From positions 124,001 to 188,000 of the forward strand of contig CAWBKK010000003.1 of NCBI GenBank assembly GCA_963789355.1: 64,000 bases of DNA. The letters run 5' to 3'. The DNA comes from Gaiellasilicea sp963789355. Lineage in GTDB: Bacteria > Actinomycetota > Thermoleophilia > Gaiellales > Gaiellaceae. Shown here piece after piece: positions 26,123 to 36,868 of this stretch (the stretch's first letter is position 1; the number at the start of each line of letters is the position of its first letter). Below the pieces are notes generated by a model. That model was not told where the DNA came from and did not search any database. It was given only the letters and a program-made list of their open reading frames with translations. A program made the position numbers and the translations under genes.

Positions 26123-26614
26123 TCAGTGTCCGATGTCGAATTCGGTGCCGTACAGCTCCTGCACACCGACCGTTGCGACCTTCGCCCCGGCGGCGAGCCC
26201 GGCGCTCAGGAGCACGCGTGCTCCCTCGATCCGGTCGATCGTGATTTTCTGCCGGACGAACGTGCGGGGCTCCGGGCTGGCGTACACCCAGGCCTGGCCG
26301 GTCGCGTCGTAGATCACGGCGCCGTAAGGGATCACCAGCCGCCTGTTGCCATCGACCTTGGTGGCCGTGGCGGCGGCGGTCTGGACATCGAGCCGCTTGA
26401 TCGCGCTCGCCGTCAGCGTCACGCGCGCCTCGTCCGAGCCTTCGATGTGCGTCACCGTCGCGGGCTCGTGAGCCGCCGCGACCGCAGCGTCGTCGCCGGT
26501 GGCGACCGTGTAGACGACCAGGGCCGCCAGGCCCGCGGCGAGGGCGAGCCCCAGCGCGATCCAGATCCTGGTTCGATCCTTGGTCTCTTCTAGTGTGCCT
26601 GCCTCTACGGCCAT
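26123..26614 (-). CDS. Minimal RND membrane-fusion (adaptor-like) protein
   Basis: This 163-residue protein has a single N-terminal membrane span at about 18-37 and then only the membrane-proximal domain of a periplasmic adaptor: VIPYGAVIYDATGQAWVYAS, FVRQKITIDRIEG, VLLSAGLAAGAKVATVGVQELYGTEFDIGH. The alpha-hairpin and lipoyl domains of CusB/HlyD proteins are missing, and the frame is intact, so this seems to be a natural short form rather than a broken gene. The start is supported by GGAAGGAG upstream of the ATG. It lies between two pump genes on the same strand, with short gaps, so it probably serves one or both. Confidence 0.75.
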   Translation of the reverse strand: MAVEAGTLEETKDRTRIWIALGLALAAGLAALVVYTVATGDDAAVAAAHEPATVTHIEGSDEARVTLTASAIKRLDVQTAAATATKVDGNRRLVIPYGAVIYDATGQAWVYASPEPRTFVRQKITIDRIEGARVLLSAGLAAGAKVATVGVQELYGTEFDIGH

Positions 26615-26632
26615 TTCTTACTCCTTCCTTTC

Positions 26633-29600
26633 CTACGAGCCCATTTGCGGGGTTGCGACGAGCGAGCCAGACGTCTCGCGCGCTGCGGACGCCCCGAACC
26701 GGAGGTAGAGGGCGGGCACGACGAAGAGATTCACGAGCGTCGTGGTGACAAGGCCGCCGAGGACGACGAGCGCCAGCGGTTGGAGGAGCTCCTGCCCTGC
26801 GATCGGGCCGGCCACGGCGAGCGGCGAGAGCACGAGCGCTGCCGTGACGGCCGTCATGAAGGTTCGTGAGAACTGCTCCCGGGCGCCGCGCCGGACGAGC
26901 TCGAGGCCGAAGGCAACGCCTTCCTGCTCGAGTTCCCTGAAGCGGGCGATCAGCCCGACAGCGCCGCGGGCTGCCAGCCCGAACACCGCGAGCGCCCCGG
27001 CGAGCGTGCCGAACGAGATCTCGCCGCCGGCGGCGACCGCAGCCACCGCTGCACCCGTGACGCTCAGCGGCAGGATCAGGAACGCAGCCCCCGCAAGCTT
27101 CCAGCTGCCGAACGCAACCTGGAGCAGGAGCAGGATCCCGATCGCCGCACCGAACGCGAGCCCGAGCAGGCGACCGAGCGGCTGCACTTCGGCCGTCAGC
27201 ACGGCAGGATGAGTCTCGAGCGGGAACTGGATCTGCTCGAGAGCGCTCTGGACGTCGTCTGCGGCGCCGGAGACACTCCTGCCCTGCACGCTCGCAGCGA
27301 CGTCGAGGTAGCGCGAGACGCCCTCCCGGCGGATCACGCCGGGGCTCGGCACGATCCGAACGTCGGCCACCTCACCCATCCGGACATGCCCGGTCGGCGT
27401 GTCGACGAGCAGCTGCTCCACCGCGCTCAAGCTGTTGCGCGTCGCCGGCGTACCCATGACGACGACGTCGAACACCTTCTGCTGCTCGAAGAGGCTGCCG
27501 ACGGTGATGCCCGAGAGCAGGGTGGCGGCGGCCCGGCGGACGTCGCCCGGCTTGATTCCGTACTGCTCCGCAGCGTCGAGCTTGGTCTCGATCTCGAGCG
27601 TCGGCTCGACGGGCTGGGCCACGACGCGCTCGCCCGAGAGGCCTTCGATGCTCGCGAGAGCGCTCTTCACCTCCGCGGCCTTGTTGTTGAGGACGCCGAT
27701 GTCCTCGCCGTAGAGGCGGACGACGATGTCCTCGTCGACCCCCGCGAGGACGTCGTGGACGCGCCGCTCGGAGAACGTCTCGACTTCCCGGAAGAGACCC
27801 GGGTAGCCGGCGACGACATTCTTGACGGCCGCCAGCGTCGAGGACTGGTCGGCCTCCGGGTCGATGCTCACCCAGATCTCGCCCGAGTTGATCCCGACGG
27901 CCTGATCCGCCGTCACGGCGCGACCGACGTGGGCGCCGACGTTGCGGACTCCGTCGATCGAGCGGAGCTCGTTGCTGGCCAGGGCTGGTGATCCGGTTCA
28001 TCTCCGGCAGCGAGGTGCCGGCCGGGCCGTCCCAACCGATCAGGACCTCGGTCTCGTTCAGCGTCGGAATCAGCGCTTGCGAGAGGAACGGAGTCGTCGC
28101 CACAGCGGCGACCGCCAGCACTGCCACGCCGAGATAGGCGAGCCGCACCCTGCTCACGATCCGCGCGAGCACGGCCTCGTACCCACGCTGAACCCAGCCG
28201 AGGATCGGCGACCCTCTCCGCGCGCGTGCCGACGGCGCGAGGAGCAGGACGCAGAGCGCCGGCGTGACGAGAAGCGCCACCGCCATCGAGACGGCGATCG
28301 CGACGAGATACGCAACCGCGATCGAGGGCAGGAACGCGCCGTAGACGCCGTTGAAGAAGAAGAGCGGCACGGCGGCCAGCGCGACGATCAGGGCCGCGTA
28401 GAACGCAGCGCCGCGAACCGCGAGCACGCTCTCGAGCACGAGGGCGGGAGCCGACTTCCCGGTTGGTTCCTCGCGCTCGCTCTGGAGCCGGCGCGAGACC
28501 CTGTCGATGTCGCCGACTGCGTCGTCGATGATCAGGAGCAGCGCGGCGACGAGTCCCGCGACGATCATCGCGTTGTAGCTCTCCCCGAGCGCGCGGAGCA
28601 CCAACAGCGCCGAGAGGAGCGAGAGCGGGATCGCCAGGAGACCGACGAGCGCCGTCCGCCACTGGAAGAACAGTGCCAGGAGCGCCAGGAGCAGCAGCGC
28701 GGCCCCGGCGACCAGCGAGACGGCGAGATTGTCGATCGACCGCTCGACGTAGGAGGCGGGCCGGTAGACGGTCTCGTCGAACTGCAGCCCGGTCATGCCC
28801 GGCCGCATCGAGTCGATCGCCGCTTCGACCGCACGCGTCACCTCGAGCGTGTCGGCGCCGCGGAACTTCTCGACGACGAGGAGCAGCTCGTTGCCGCCGT
28901 TGAGCACGGCATCGCCGATGAGCGGCTGGTGGTCCTCGACGACCGAGGCCACGTCGCCGAGCTGCAGGCTCCGGCCCGGCGTGTCCTCGAGCCTGACCTT
29001 GGCGAGATCCTCAGCGGTCGAGATCGGCGACAGGTGCTGCACGCCGAGCCGCTGGTTCGGAGTGTCGATGAAGCCGCCGGTGCCCGGCGTCGACGCCTCG
29101 ACGAAGGTCAGCGGCGAGACCCAGAGCGAGTTGCCGGTCGTCTCGAGGATCTGGAGCAGCGAGACGTCGTTGTCACGCAGGCGCTCCGGATCGACCTGCA
29201 CCTGGAGCTGCCGATCCCGCTGGCCCCAGATCGCCACGTTCGCGACCCCCGGGATCCCCATCAGGCGCGGGACGATCGTCCAGCGAGCGAGCAGCGACAT
29301 CTGGATCGCGGAGACGTTGCTCGACGAGACGCCGACCATCATCAGCGCGATTGGTCGCCGAAAGCGGCTGCAGCATTTGCGGCGGCTTGGAGACGTGCGG
29401 GAGCGCGTGCGCCTGGGTGAGCCGCTCGGCGACCACCTGCCGCGCCCGGAAGATGTCGGTGCTGGGCTCGAACACGAGCAGGATCCGCGAGAGGCTCGGA
29501 ACCGACTCGGACCGGATGTCCTCGACGAACGGGACGCCGACGAGCAGGTCCTGCTCCAGCGGGACCGTGATCAGCTGCTCCACCTCGGACGCGGAGAGCC

Positions 29601-29763
29601 CGAGCGCCTCCGTCTGGATCTCGACGGTCGGCGGGCCGAACTCCGGCAGGACGTCCACGGGCGCGCTGCGCAACTGGGAGACGCCTACCACCAGCAGCGC
29701 CGCCGTGGCCACGACCACCACGAGGCGGAACTTCATGCTCGAGTCGATGAGCCAGCGCATCAT
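26633..29763 (-). pseudogene. Second HME-type RND efflux pump, two frameshifts
   Basis: This is a diverged paralogue of the pump at 22921-26068, about 1,040 residues when joined. Landmarks are KFRLVVVVATAALLVVGVSQL, VDVLPEFGPPTVEIQT, GIPGVANVAIWGQRDRQLQV, a membrane block with IIDDAVGD, and the C-terminal LVNLFVVPALYLRFG. The frame breaks at about 29347 and 27985, each consistent with one extra base. The start has AAGGAGGA eight bases before the ATG at 29763. It is the first gene of the operon. The charged residues in the fourth span differ from copy A, and copy B lacks some of the polar residues seen there, so the two pumps are not interchangeable duplicates. Confidence 0.83.
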
Positions 29764-30205
29764 TTCCGGAGTCCTCCTTCAGCGGTCGAGACAGCAGTGC
29801 TCGAGACGCGCCAACGGGCCGATGAGATCCGCCGTGGCGTGCAAGAAACGCGAGAATTTCGCACCGCTATCTCCTCTCTCCTGCCTGGACATCCCCGGCG
29901 AATGCTCCCGGGGCCGGCCGCACCCAGCGGCGAAATACGGGGTCAATGGACTGATCGGAAGATGAATAACACGTGAAGTTGCACTCGTCGACGGCCAGAC
30001 TTGGACTCTGTTCGGAGGTATAGGTTCGGCCCTGATCCGAGCCGCTGAGACCTAGCCGCTTGCCAGTAGCCAAGCGCTTTTGCGGCTGGAATAGTGGGAC
30101 AAATGCGGGGCGCCGACCTCCTTGATCTCGGACGCAGTTCGGCGTCCATTCATGTTTCTTTCATTGAGGCCTGACCACACTCGCAACACCAGCGAAAGGA
30201 GGCGG
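29764..30205. other. Non-coding divergent region between RND and MacA-like operons
   Basis: This 442-base stretch is less GC-rich than its surroundings and has no protein-like frame. It must hold the promoters of two divergent efflux operons. An imperfect inverted repeat (CGCTTG at 30057-30062 and CAAGCG at 30071-30076) lies inside it and could be an operator. The right end contains AAAGGAGG, the ribosome binding site for the MacA-like gene. I saw no RNA gene or riboswitch fold that I recognise. Confidence 0.6.
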
Positions 30206-32310
30206 ATGGTGACTGTCAAACGGGAACGGCTTTTCAAAAGGGCGGAACGGGGTCTCATCTGGCTCGCGTTGGGGATGCTGGCGAGCGCTGTGATCGGGAT
30301 CTGGAAGCTTCAGGGCGACGCCGTCGCGGCAGATGCCGTCTCGACGGCTGCTGCAACACGCGGCGACATCGTCGTCTCGGTCGGCGGCGTCGGACGGATC
30401 ATCGAGGCGAAGGCCCCGGATCAGATCGCCGCAGGCGGCGTCGGCTCGAACGCGTCTGGCGCCTCGAGCGCGCCGGCAAACGCGGTCTTCCCGGGCGCAG
30501 CGGGCTACGTCCGACAACTGCTCGTCGTTCCCGGCCGGCGCGTCAGCGCCGGGACACCAGTTGCGATTCTCGACGACGGCGGCGCCGCGGCGCGCGCGAT
30601 CGTCCAGGCGCGGAACGAGCTCGCGATCGCGCGCCTCGAGCTGCGTCAGAAGCAAACGAGCGATCCTACAAAGGGCCTACCGGCGAAACGAGAAGAGGTC
30701 GCAGCCGGCACAGAGGCCGTTCGCTCCGCGAATGCGCGTCTCAAGCGCCTTTACGCCCCGGCACGTCAGGCCGAGGTGAGCGCGGCGAAGCTCGAGCTCA
30801 GGCGCGCCCAGTCCGATCGGGCCGCGCTGCGCGGCACGCCCGCATCGCGTGCCCGCGCGATCGGCGTCGCACGCGAGAATGTCAAGCTCGCCCAGAACAG
30901 GCTGAAGCAGCTGCTCGCGCCCGCGAGCGCAGCCGATGTGAGCGCCGTCGACGCCGAGGTGCGAAAGGCCGAGGCCGAGCTCGCCGGACTTCGGCGCCCG
31001 GCGCCGGCGACGGCGGAGGCGCTCGCGGCCGCCGGCGCGGCCGTGACCGCTGCGCAGAAGCGGCTCGATCGGTTGAGCGAGCCCGCCGACGCGGCCGCGG
31101 TTGCGCTCGCGACTTCCGAGCTGAGACGGGCCGAAGCCGATCTCGTGGCCTACTCACCCGCGGCAACCGTCCCCGCGGCAACTGTGGACGCAGAGCGGGC
31201 CGCGCGACAAGCGGCGGTCGCCTCGGCTGCAGCGCAGCTCGCCAAGGTCTCGGCACCCGCGAGCGCGGCCGACCTCGCGACCGCTCGCCACGAGGTGGAC
31301 AAGGCGAAGGCAGAGCTCGCCGCACTGACCACTCCGCAAGCTCCGTCAGCGGAGGCGCTCGCCTCGGCGCAGCAGGCGGTCGATGCCGCAAAGGCGAAGC
31401 GCGCACGGTTGCTCGCCGGCCCGTTGCCCGCTGACATCTCGGCCGCGCGGCTCGAGCTCAAGCGCGCGCAGGCCGAGTTGGGGACGCTCCGGGCCGGCCC
31501 GACGCGGGAGGCTCTCGCCGCCGCCACGCAGGCCGTCGCGGCGGCACGAGCGAAGCTCGACCAGCTGCGCCGCCCGCCGCTCGCGAGCGATGCCTCCGTT
31601 GCCCAGCTCGAGGTCAGGCGAGCCCAGGCCGAGCTCGCGGCTCTGCGTGCCCGCGGCGCTCCGGCGTCGCAGATCGACGTCTCGCTGGCCGAGCTGCGCG
31701 TCGCGGCGGCCAACGCGAGGCTCGACGCAGCAGTCAGCCTCCAGCGCCGTCTCACGGTCCGCGCACCCTGGGCCGGCACCGTCACCTCCGTGCTCACCGT
31801 CCGCGGCGCGTCGGTCGACGCGCTCACCCCGGTCGTCACCGTCGCCGACCTCGATCATCTCGCGGTCACCGTCGACCTGAGCGAGTTCGACGCCGCAGCG
31901 GTCAAGGCCGGAATGCGGGCCACCGTGAGCGTCGACGCACTGGGCGGAGAGTCGTTCCCGGGCAAGGTGCAGTTCGTCGCGCCGACCGGATCGTCCAGCG
32001 GCACCGGCGTCGTGACGTTCCCGGTTCGCGTCAGTCTGATCGAGGCCGACGGCCTCCGGCCCGGCATGAATGTCAGCGTCCGGATCGTGACGGCGCAGAA
32101 GAAGGGCGTCGTCCAGGTTCCGCTCGAGGCCGTGACGACGGACGACGAGGACAACGCGACCGTCCAGATCGTCGACGCAGCGGGCAACGCCGCGACGCGC
32201 CCGGTCAAGCTCGGGCTCGCGAACAACAAGACGGTGGAGATCGTCAAGGGTCTCAAGGCGGGCGCGAGCGTGATGGTCGTCGAGAGTCAGGGCGGCGGAG
32301 AGGACGAAGA

Positions 32311-32314
<4 letters not shown>
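30206..32314 (+). CDS. MacA/HlyD-like adaptor with tandem helical repeats
   Basis: This 702-residue protein is the adaptor of a MacB-type transporter. It has one membrane span (LIWLALGMLASAVIGIW), a first lipoyl half (FPGAAGYVRQLLVVPGRRVSAGTPVAILDD), a very long helical part at residues 140-510, the second lipoyl half (LTVRAPWAGTVTSVL) and the beta-barrel and membrane-proximal domains. The helical part is built of about seven units of 52-58 residues starting at 144, 197, 250, 304, 362, 416 and 468, each with an L-E-L-R-R-A-Q-A-E-L-A-A-L-like helix. Typical MacA has a single 60-90 residue hairpin. AAAGGAGG at 30195-30202 is three bases from the ATG and six from the next GTG (30209), so either may be used. 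Confidence 0.85.
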
Positions 32315-33051
<737 letters not shown>

Positions 33052-33061
33052 CGGCGGCGAC

Positions 33062-34273
33062 GTGACGACACTGCTCGAGCACTGGCGGATCGCGCTCTCC
33101 TCCCTGAGCGCGAACTGGTTCCGGGCCGCCCTGACGGCGCTCGGCGTGATCATCGGCGTCGGGTCGCTGATCGCCGTCACGGCGGTCAGCTCGGGCGCGC
33201 AGAAGGAGGTCGCGGACAGCATCGGCCGCCTCGGCGGCAACGTGATCAAGATCGACGGCGAGCTCGTCGCCGTCGGCACGACCGTGACCGCTTCGGACCG
33301 GACGATCACGCCCGAGGACGGGGCGGCGATCGCGAAGCTGCCCGAGGTCGAGGCGATCGCCCCGCACCAGAGCATCGAGAGCATCTCGATCACCGCCGGC
33401 CGCTACCAGCTGAACAGCTACCTCGAGGGGATCACACCTGCCTTCTCGCGGGTGCAGAACCAGCAGGCTCGCGCGGGCCGCCTGCTCACGGACGCAGACG
33501 TCGCGTTCGGGCGCAGCGTCGCCGTGATCGGCCTCGTGCCCCGGGCGGTTCTGTTCCCGGGCGAGAACCCGATCGGGAAGACGGTCCGGGTCGGGAACCA
33601 CGAGTTCGAGATCGTCGGCGTCCAGGAGCGTCGCGGGAAGCTCGCCGACGAGAATCTGGACAACCGGATCTTCCTTCCCCTGCCCGTCGTCACGCGGGTG
33701 ATCCTCGGCGGCACGAACACGGTTCACCTGGACGTGCTCGTCAAGGACGAGGGCGACATCGAGCCGGTCATGGGCACGCTCGAGAATCTCCTCCGCGAGC
33801 AGCACAAGCTGCCGGACACCTACCCGGACGACTTCTCGGTCGAGGACCAGGCGAGCATCGTCAAGGAGGCGCAGCGGGCGACGAAGACGTTCCGGATCCT
33901 CACCTTCGCGCTCGGCGGGATCGCGCTGCTCGTCGGCGGAATCGGGATCATGAACATGATGCTCGTCTCCGTCCGCGAGCGGACCCGTGAGATCGGGATC
34001 CGCAAGTCGGTGGGAGCAAGCCCCTGGAAGGTGCAGGCGCAGTTCCTGATCGAGGCGGTTGTCCTCACAACCCTCGGCGGCATCGTCGGCGTTCTCGGCG
34101 GTGTGGCCACGTCGGAGGCGATCAGCGCGTTCGCGGGCTGGCAGACGATCGTCGGCCCGACGTCGCTCGCGGCCGCATTCTCGGTCGCGGTCGCGGTCGG
34201 CATCTTCTTCGGCTACTTCCCCGCACGCAGGGCGGCTCGGCTCGATCCGATCGCCGCGTTGAGATACGAATGA
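33062..34273 (+). CDS. MacB-type ABC transporter permease (FtsX/MacB family)
   Basis: This 403-residue membrane protein has the MacB layout: a first span (WFRAALTALGVIIGVGSLIAV), a large extracytoplasmic MacB_PCD domain (about 45-265) and three C-terminal FtsX spans with GGIGIMNMMLVSVRERTREIGIRKSVGA. The ATPase is encoded separately, so this is the split form. With the adaptor it should export a peptide, lipid or antibiotic from the membrane's outer leaflet. In a monoderm actinobacterium there is no TolC partner, so the adaptor may span the wall. The GTG start is 10 bases after the ATPase stop. Confidence 0.9.
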   Translation: MTTLLEHWRIALSSLSANWFRAALTALGVIIGVGSLIAVTAVSSGAQKEVADSIGRLGGNVIKIDGELVAVGTTVTASDRTITPEDGAAIAKLPEVEAIAPHQSIESISITAGRYQLNSYLEGITPAFSRVQNQQARAGRLLTDADVAFGRSVAVIGLVPRAVLFPGENPIGKTVRVGNHEFEIVGVQERRGKLADENLDNRIFLPLPVVTRVILGGTNTVHLDVLVKDEGDIEPVMGTLENLLREQHKLPDTYPDDFSVEDQASIVKEAQRATKTFRILTFALGGIALLVGGIGIMNMMLVSVRERTREIGIRKSVGASPWKVQAQFLIEAVVLTTLGGIVGVLGGVATSEAISAFAGWQTIVGPTSLAAAFSVAVAVGIFFGYFPARRAARLDPIAALRYE

Positions 34274-34716
34274 GCGCCGCCGCCGACGATGCTCCGCGCG
34301 GGTACCTCAACGGCGGGCGGCGCCGGACGCCCGAACAGCTGCAGGTCGACGCCGAGCAGGTGAGCGTCGAGGCCGTCCGGCTCTCGATCGGCGAGATCGC
34401 GACATTTCTCCGCGAGCACATCGGTCACGGGATGACCGCGTACATCAGCGGCGTGAACGACCCGAGGATGGTGGCACGCTGGATCGCCGGGCGGAACGTC
34501 CCCCGGAACCAGCCGCAGATCCGCCTGCGCGAGAGCTATCAGGCGACGCGCCTACTCGTCAGCGCGTACGGCGACGAGACGGCCAAGGCCTGGCTCTTCA
34601 GCTCGAACGCGCGCCTCGGTGACCAGGCGCCGGCCTACGTGCTCCGGAACGGGACGAGCTGGGAGGACCTGCGCTCCGTCGTTCCCGCCGCCCGGGCGTT
34701 CGTCAACGCCCCCTGA
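34270..34716 (+). CDS. Xre/ParS (DUF2384)-like orphan protein
   Basis: The ATG overlaps the permease stop as ATGA. The 148-residue protein has a helix-turn-helix-like part (EIATFLREHIGHGMTAYISG, DPRMVARWIAGRNVPRN), then RESYQATRLLVSAYG and a block AKAWLFSSNARLGDQAPAYVLRNG. This ending resembles the toxin-binding domain of Xre/MbcA/ParS antitoxins (W-x-x-x-x-N-x-x-L-G-x-x-x-P-x-x-x-L). No RES or other toxin gene is beside it, so it may be an orphan regulator of the transporter operon. The similarity is by eye only. Confidence 0.6.
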   Translation: MSAAADDAPRGYLNGGRRRTPEQLQVDAEQVSVEAVRLSIGEIATFLREHIGHGMTAYISGVNDPRMVARWIAGRNVPRNQPQIRLRESYQATRLLVSAYGDETAKAWLFSSNARLGDQAPAYVLRNGTSWEDLRSVVPAARAFVNAP

Positions 34717-36126
34717 TCACGACTTCGCGGCCGTCTCCCGCGTCTCGCCGCGCTGCTCCGACGTTCCCGGCAGCACGAGCCAGGCATCGGCGCCGCCCGC
34801 CCGCCCGTTTTCAACGTGCGCGCTGCCGCCGTGTGCCTCGGCGATCGCCCGCGCGATCGAGAGCCCGAGACCGGCGCCGCCGCCGGTGCGGCCGTCGTCG
34901 GGCCGCGCGAAGCGCTCGAACGCCTGGGGAATGAACCCGGTCGGGAAGCCCTCGCCCTCGTCCGCCACGCGCAACTCGACCATCCCGTCCGCGTTCGACG
35001 CCGAGAGCCGGACGTTGCCGCGGCCATAGCGGAGCGCGTTGTCGACGAGGTTGCCGAGCGCCTGCTCGAGCCTGATCCGGTCCCCGCGGACCTCGACCGG
35101 GTCGCCCACGGCCACGATCGGCCGGCCGACCTCCTCGGCGCGCCAGGCAAAGCGGCGCGCAACCGACTCCAACAGCTCCGACGTATCGAGCAGCTCGAGC
35201 CGTAGCGGCAGGCCCTCACGCTCCGAGCGCGCGATCAGGAGGAGGTCCTCGGCCAGCTGCGCAAGCCGGTCGACTTCCCCGGACGACTGGCGCACCGCCT
35301 CCAGCAGCTCCTCGCGGGAGGTTCCGGGGCGCAGGGCCAGCTCGAGCTCCATCCGCAGCAGCGCGAGCGGTGTCCGCAGCTCGTGGCCCGCATCGGCGAC
35401 GAAGTCGCGCTCGCGCTCGAGAGCGAGCTCGAGCCGTTCCAGCATGGCGTTCAGCGTCTCCGCGAGTCGCTGGATCTCGTCTCTCGTCTCCGGTACGGGC
35501 AGTCGCTCACCCGGTGTCGCAGCCGAGACGCCCGCGGCGCGCCGCCGCATCGACTCGACGGGGCGCAGCGAGAGACCGGCCAGGGCGTAGCCCGCGAGCG
35601 AGGCGAGCAGGAGCGCGATCGGCCCGATCACGAGGAGCTCGTTGCGGAGGCGTCCGAGCGTCTCCGCGTCCTCTTCGGTCGTGAGGCCGACGACGAGCAC
35701 GAACCGCTCGCCGTCGCGGACGATCGGCGTCGCAACCAATCGAGAGCCCTCGTCGAGGCCCGGCACCGTGTCACGCTTGGCGAAGATCGGTCCGTCCTGG
35801 GCGTCGAGCAACTCGGTCCTGCTCAAAATCCGCGAACCGCCCAGCGGTGGGGTGGCGTCGACGACGCGTCCCGAGCCGTCGAGCAGCTGCGCATAGCTCT
35901 CGCCGCCCTCGACGATCTGGCCCAGGGAGGAGTCCGCCAGCGGCGTGCCGGACCGGCCGACGACTGCACCCAGGTCCTGCGCGCGCACGCGGAGCTGACG
36001 GTCGAGCGTCTCGGAGAGGTGCGACTCGAGACGGTCGTACAGCAGCCAGCCCGTCGCGGCCAGCACCACCGCCATCGCGACGGCGAACGCGCCCGCGACG
36101 CGGAGCCGGATGGGAACGCGCCTCAT
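34717..36126 (-). CDS. Two-component sensor histidine kinase
   Basis: This 469-residue OmpR-partner kinase has a membrane span at about 8-30, an extracytoplasmic sensor domain of about 120 residues, a second span at about 165-187 (LLVIGPIALLLASLAGYALAG), a HAMP linker and HisKA with the H-box FVADAGHELRTPLALL. The HATPase domain has N-box ALGNLVDNALRYG, and G-boxes VADEGEGF and GLGLSIARAIAEAHGG. The ATG overlaps the regulator gene's stop as ATGA. Its C-terminal end abuts the transporter operon (convergent), which suggests but does not show a functional link to it. Confidence 0.93.
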   Translation of the reverse strand: MRRVPIRLRVAGAFAVAMAVVLAATGWLLYDRLESHLSETLDRQLRVRAQDLGAVVGRSGTPLADSSLGQIVEGGESYAQLLDGSGRVVDATPPLGGSRILSRTELLDAQDGPIFAKRDTVPGLDEGSRLVATPIVRDGERFVLVVGLTTEEDAETLGRLRNELLVIGPIALLLASLAGYALAGLSLRPVESMRRRAAGVSAATPGERLPVPETRDEIQRLAETLNAMLERLELALERERDFVADAGHELRTPLALLRMELELALRPGTSREELLEAVRQSSGEVDRLAQLAEDLLLIARSEREGLPLRLELLDTSELLESVARRFAWRAEEVGRPIVAVGDPVEVRGDRIRLEQALGNLVDNALRYGRGNVRLSASNADGMVELRVADEGEGFPTGFIPQAFERFARPDDGRTGGGAGLGLSIARAIAEAHGGSAHVENGRAGGADAWLVLPGTSEQRGETRETAAKS

Positions 36127-36818
36127 GCCACGGCGCGGTCGCGGAGCCGATAGCCGGTGCCACGCACCGTCTCCAGCAGCGGCTCGCCGAAGGGCTCGTC
36201 GATCTTCCTCCGCAGGTGCCGGATGTAGACGTCGACCACGTTCGAGCGGTTCTCGTACGCGAAGTCCCAGGCGTGCTCGAGCAGCTGCAGGCGCGAGAGC
36301 ACCTCATTCGGCCGACGCATGAAGGTCTCGAGCAGCGCGAACTCCTTGCCCGTCAGCGTGACCTCCGTCTCGCCCCGCCAGACCCGCCGCGTCGCGGGGT
36401 CGAGCCGCAGATCGCTGACCTCGAGCACAGCAGGCCGGCGCGGCTCACCGCGGCGGACGAGCGCGCGTAGCCGAGCGAGCAGCTCTGCGAAGGCGAACGG
36501 CTTCACGAGGTAGTCGTCTGCGCCGCCGTCGAGGCCGGCGACGCGATCCTCGACCGAGTCGCGGGCGGTGAGCATCAGGACCGGGGCCCAGATCCCGTCG
36601 CCGCGCAGCCGGCGGCACGTCTCGAAGCCGTTGATCCCCGGCAGCATCACGTCGAGGACGATCGCGTCGTACTCCGAGGACTGGGCCATCCAGAGCGCGT
36701 CCTCGCCCCGGGAGGCGATGTCGACCGCGAGCCCTTCCCCGACCAGGCCGCGCCGAAGCAGGCTCGCCATCCGCAGCTCGTCCTCGACGATCAGCACGCG
36801 CACGTGAGAATTCTGCAC
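36123..36818 (-). CDS. OmpR-family response regulator
   Basis: This 231-residue regulator has a receiver domain with acidic pair in VEDE, phospho-acceptor Asp56 (VLDVMLPG), Lys106 (YLVKPF), and an OmpR/PhoB winged-helix domain (LTGKEFALLETFMRRPNEVLSRLQLLEHAWD, VDVYIRHLRRKID, TVRGTGYRL). It is the first gene of the pair with the kinase. The longest frame starts at GTG 36818; another GTG at 36803 would also give a complete domain. Confidence 0.93.
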   Translation of the reverse strand: MQNSHVRVLIVEDELRMASLLRRGLVGEGLAVDIASRGEDALWMAQSSEYDAIVLDVMLPGINGFETCRRLRGDGIWAPVLMLTARDSVEDRVAGLDGGADDYLVKPFAFAELLARLRALVRRGEPRRPAVLEVSDLRLDPATRRVWRGETEVTLTGKEFALLETFMRRPNEVLSRLQLLEHAWDFAYENRSNVVDVYIRHLRRKIDEPFGEPLLETVRGTGYRLRDRAVA

Positions 36819-36856
36819 GTTCCAGATGAACGCCGGATGAGTGCGGCCACGCTGCG

Positions 36857-36862
36857 TACGAT
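36857..36862 (+). promoter_or_regulatory. -10-like element for the aminotransferase gene
   Basis: TACGAT stands six bases before the GTG at 36869, with no Shine-Dalgarno motif, as in other leaderless-looking starts in this window. Confidence 0.4.
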
Positions 36863-36868
36863 CCGGGC

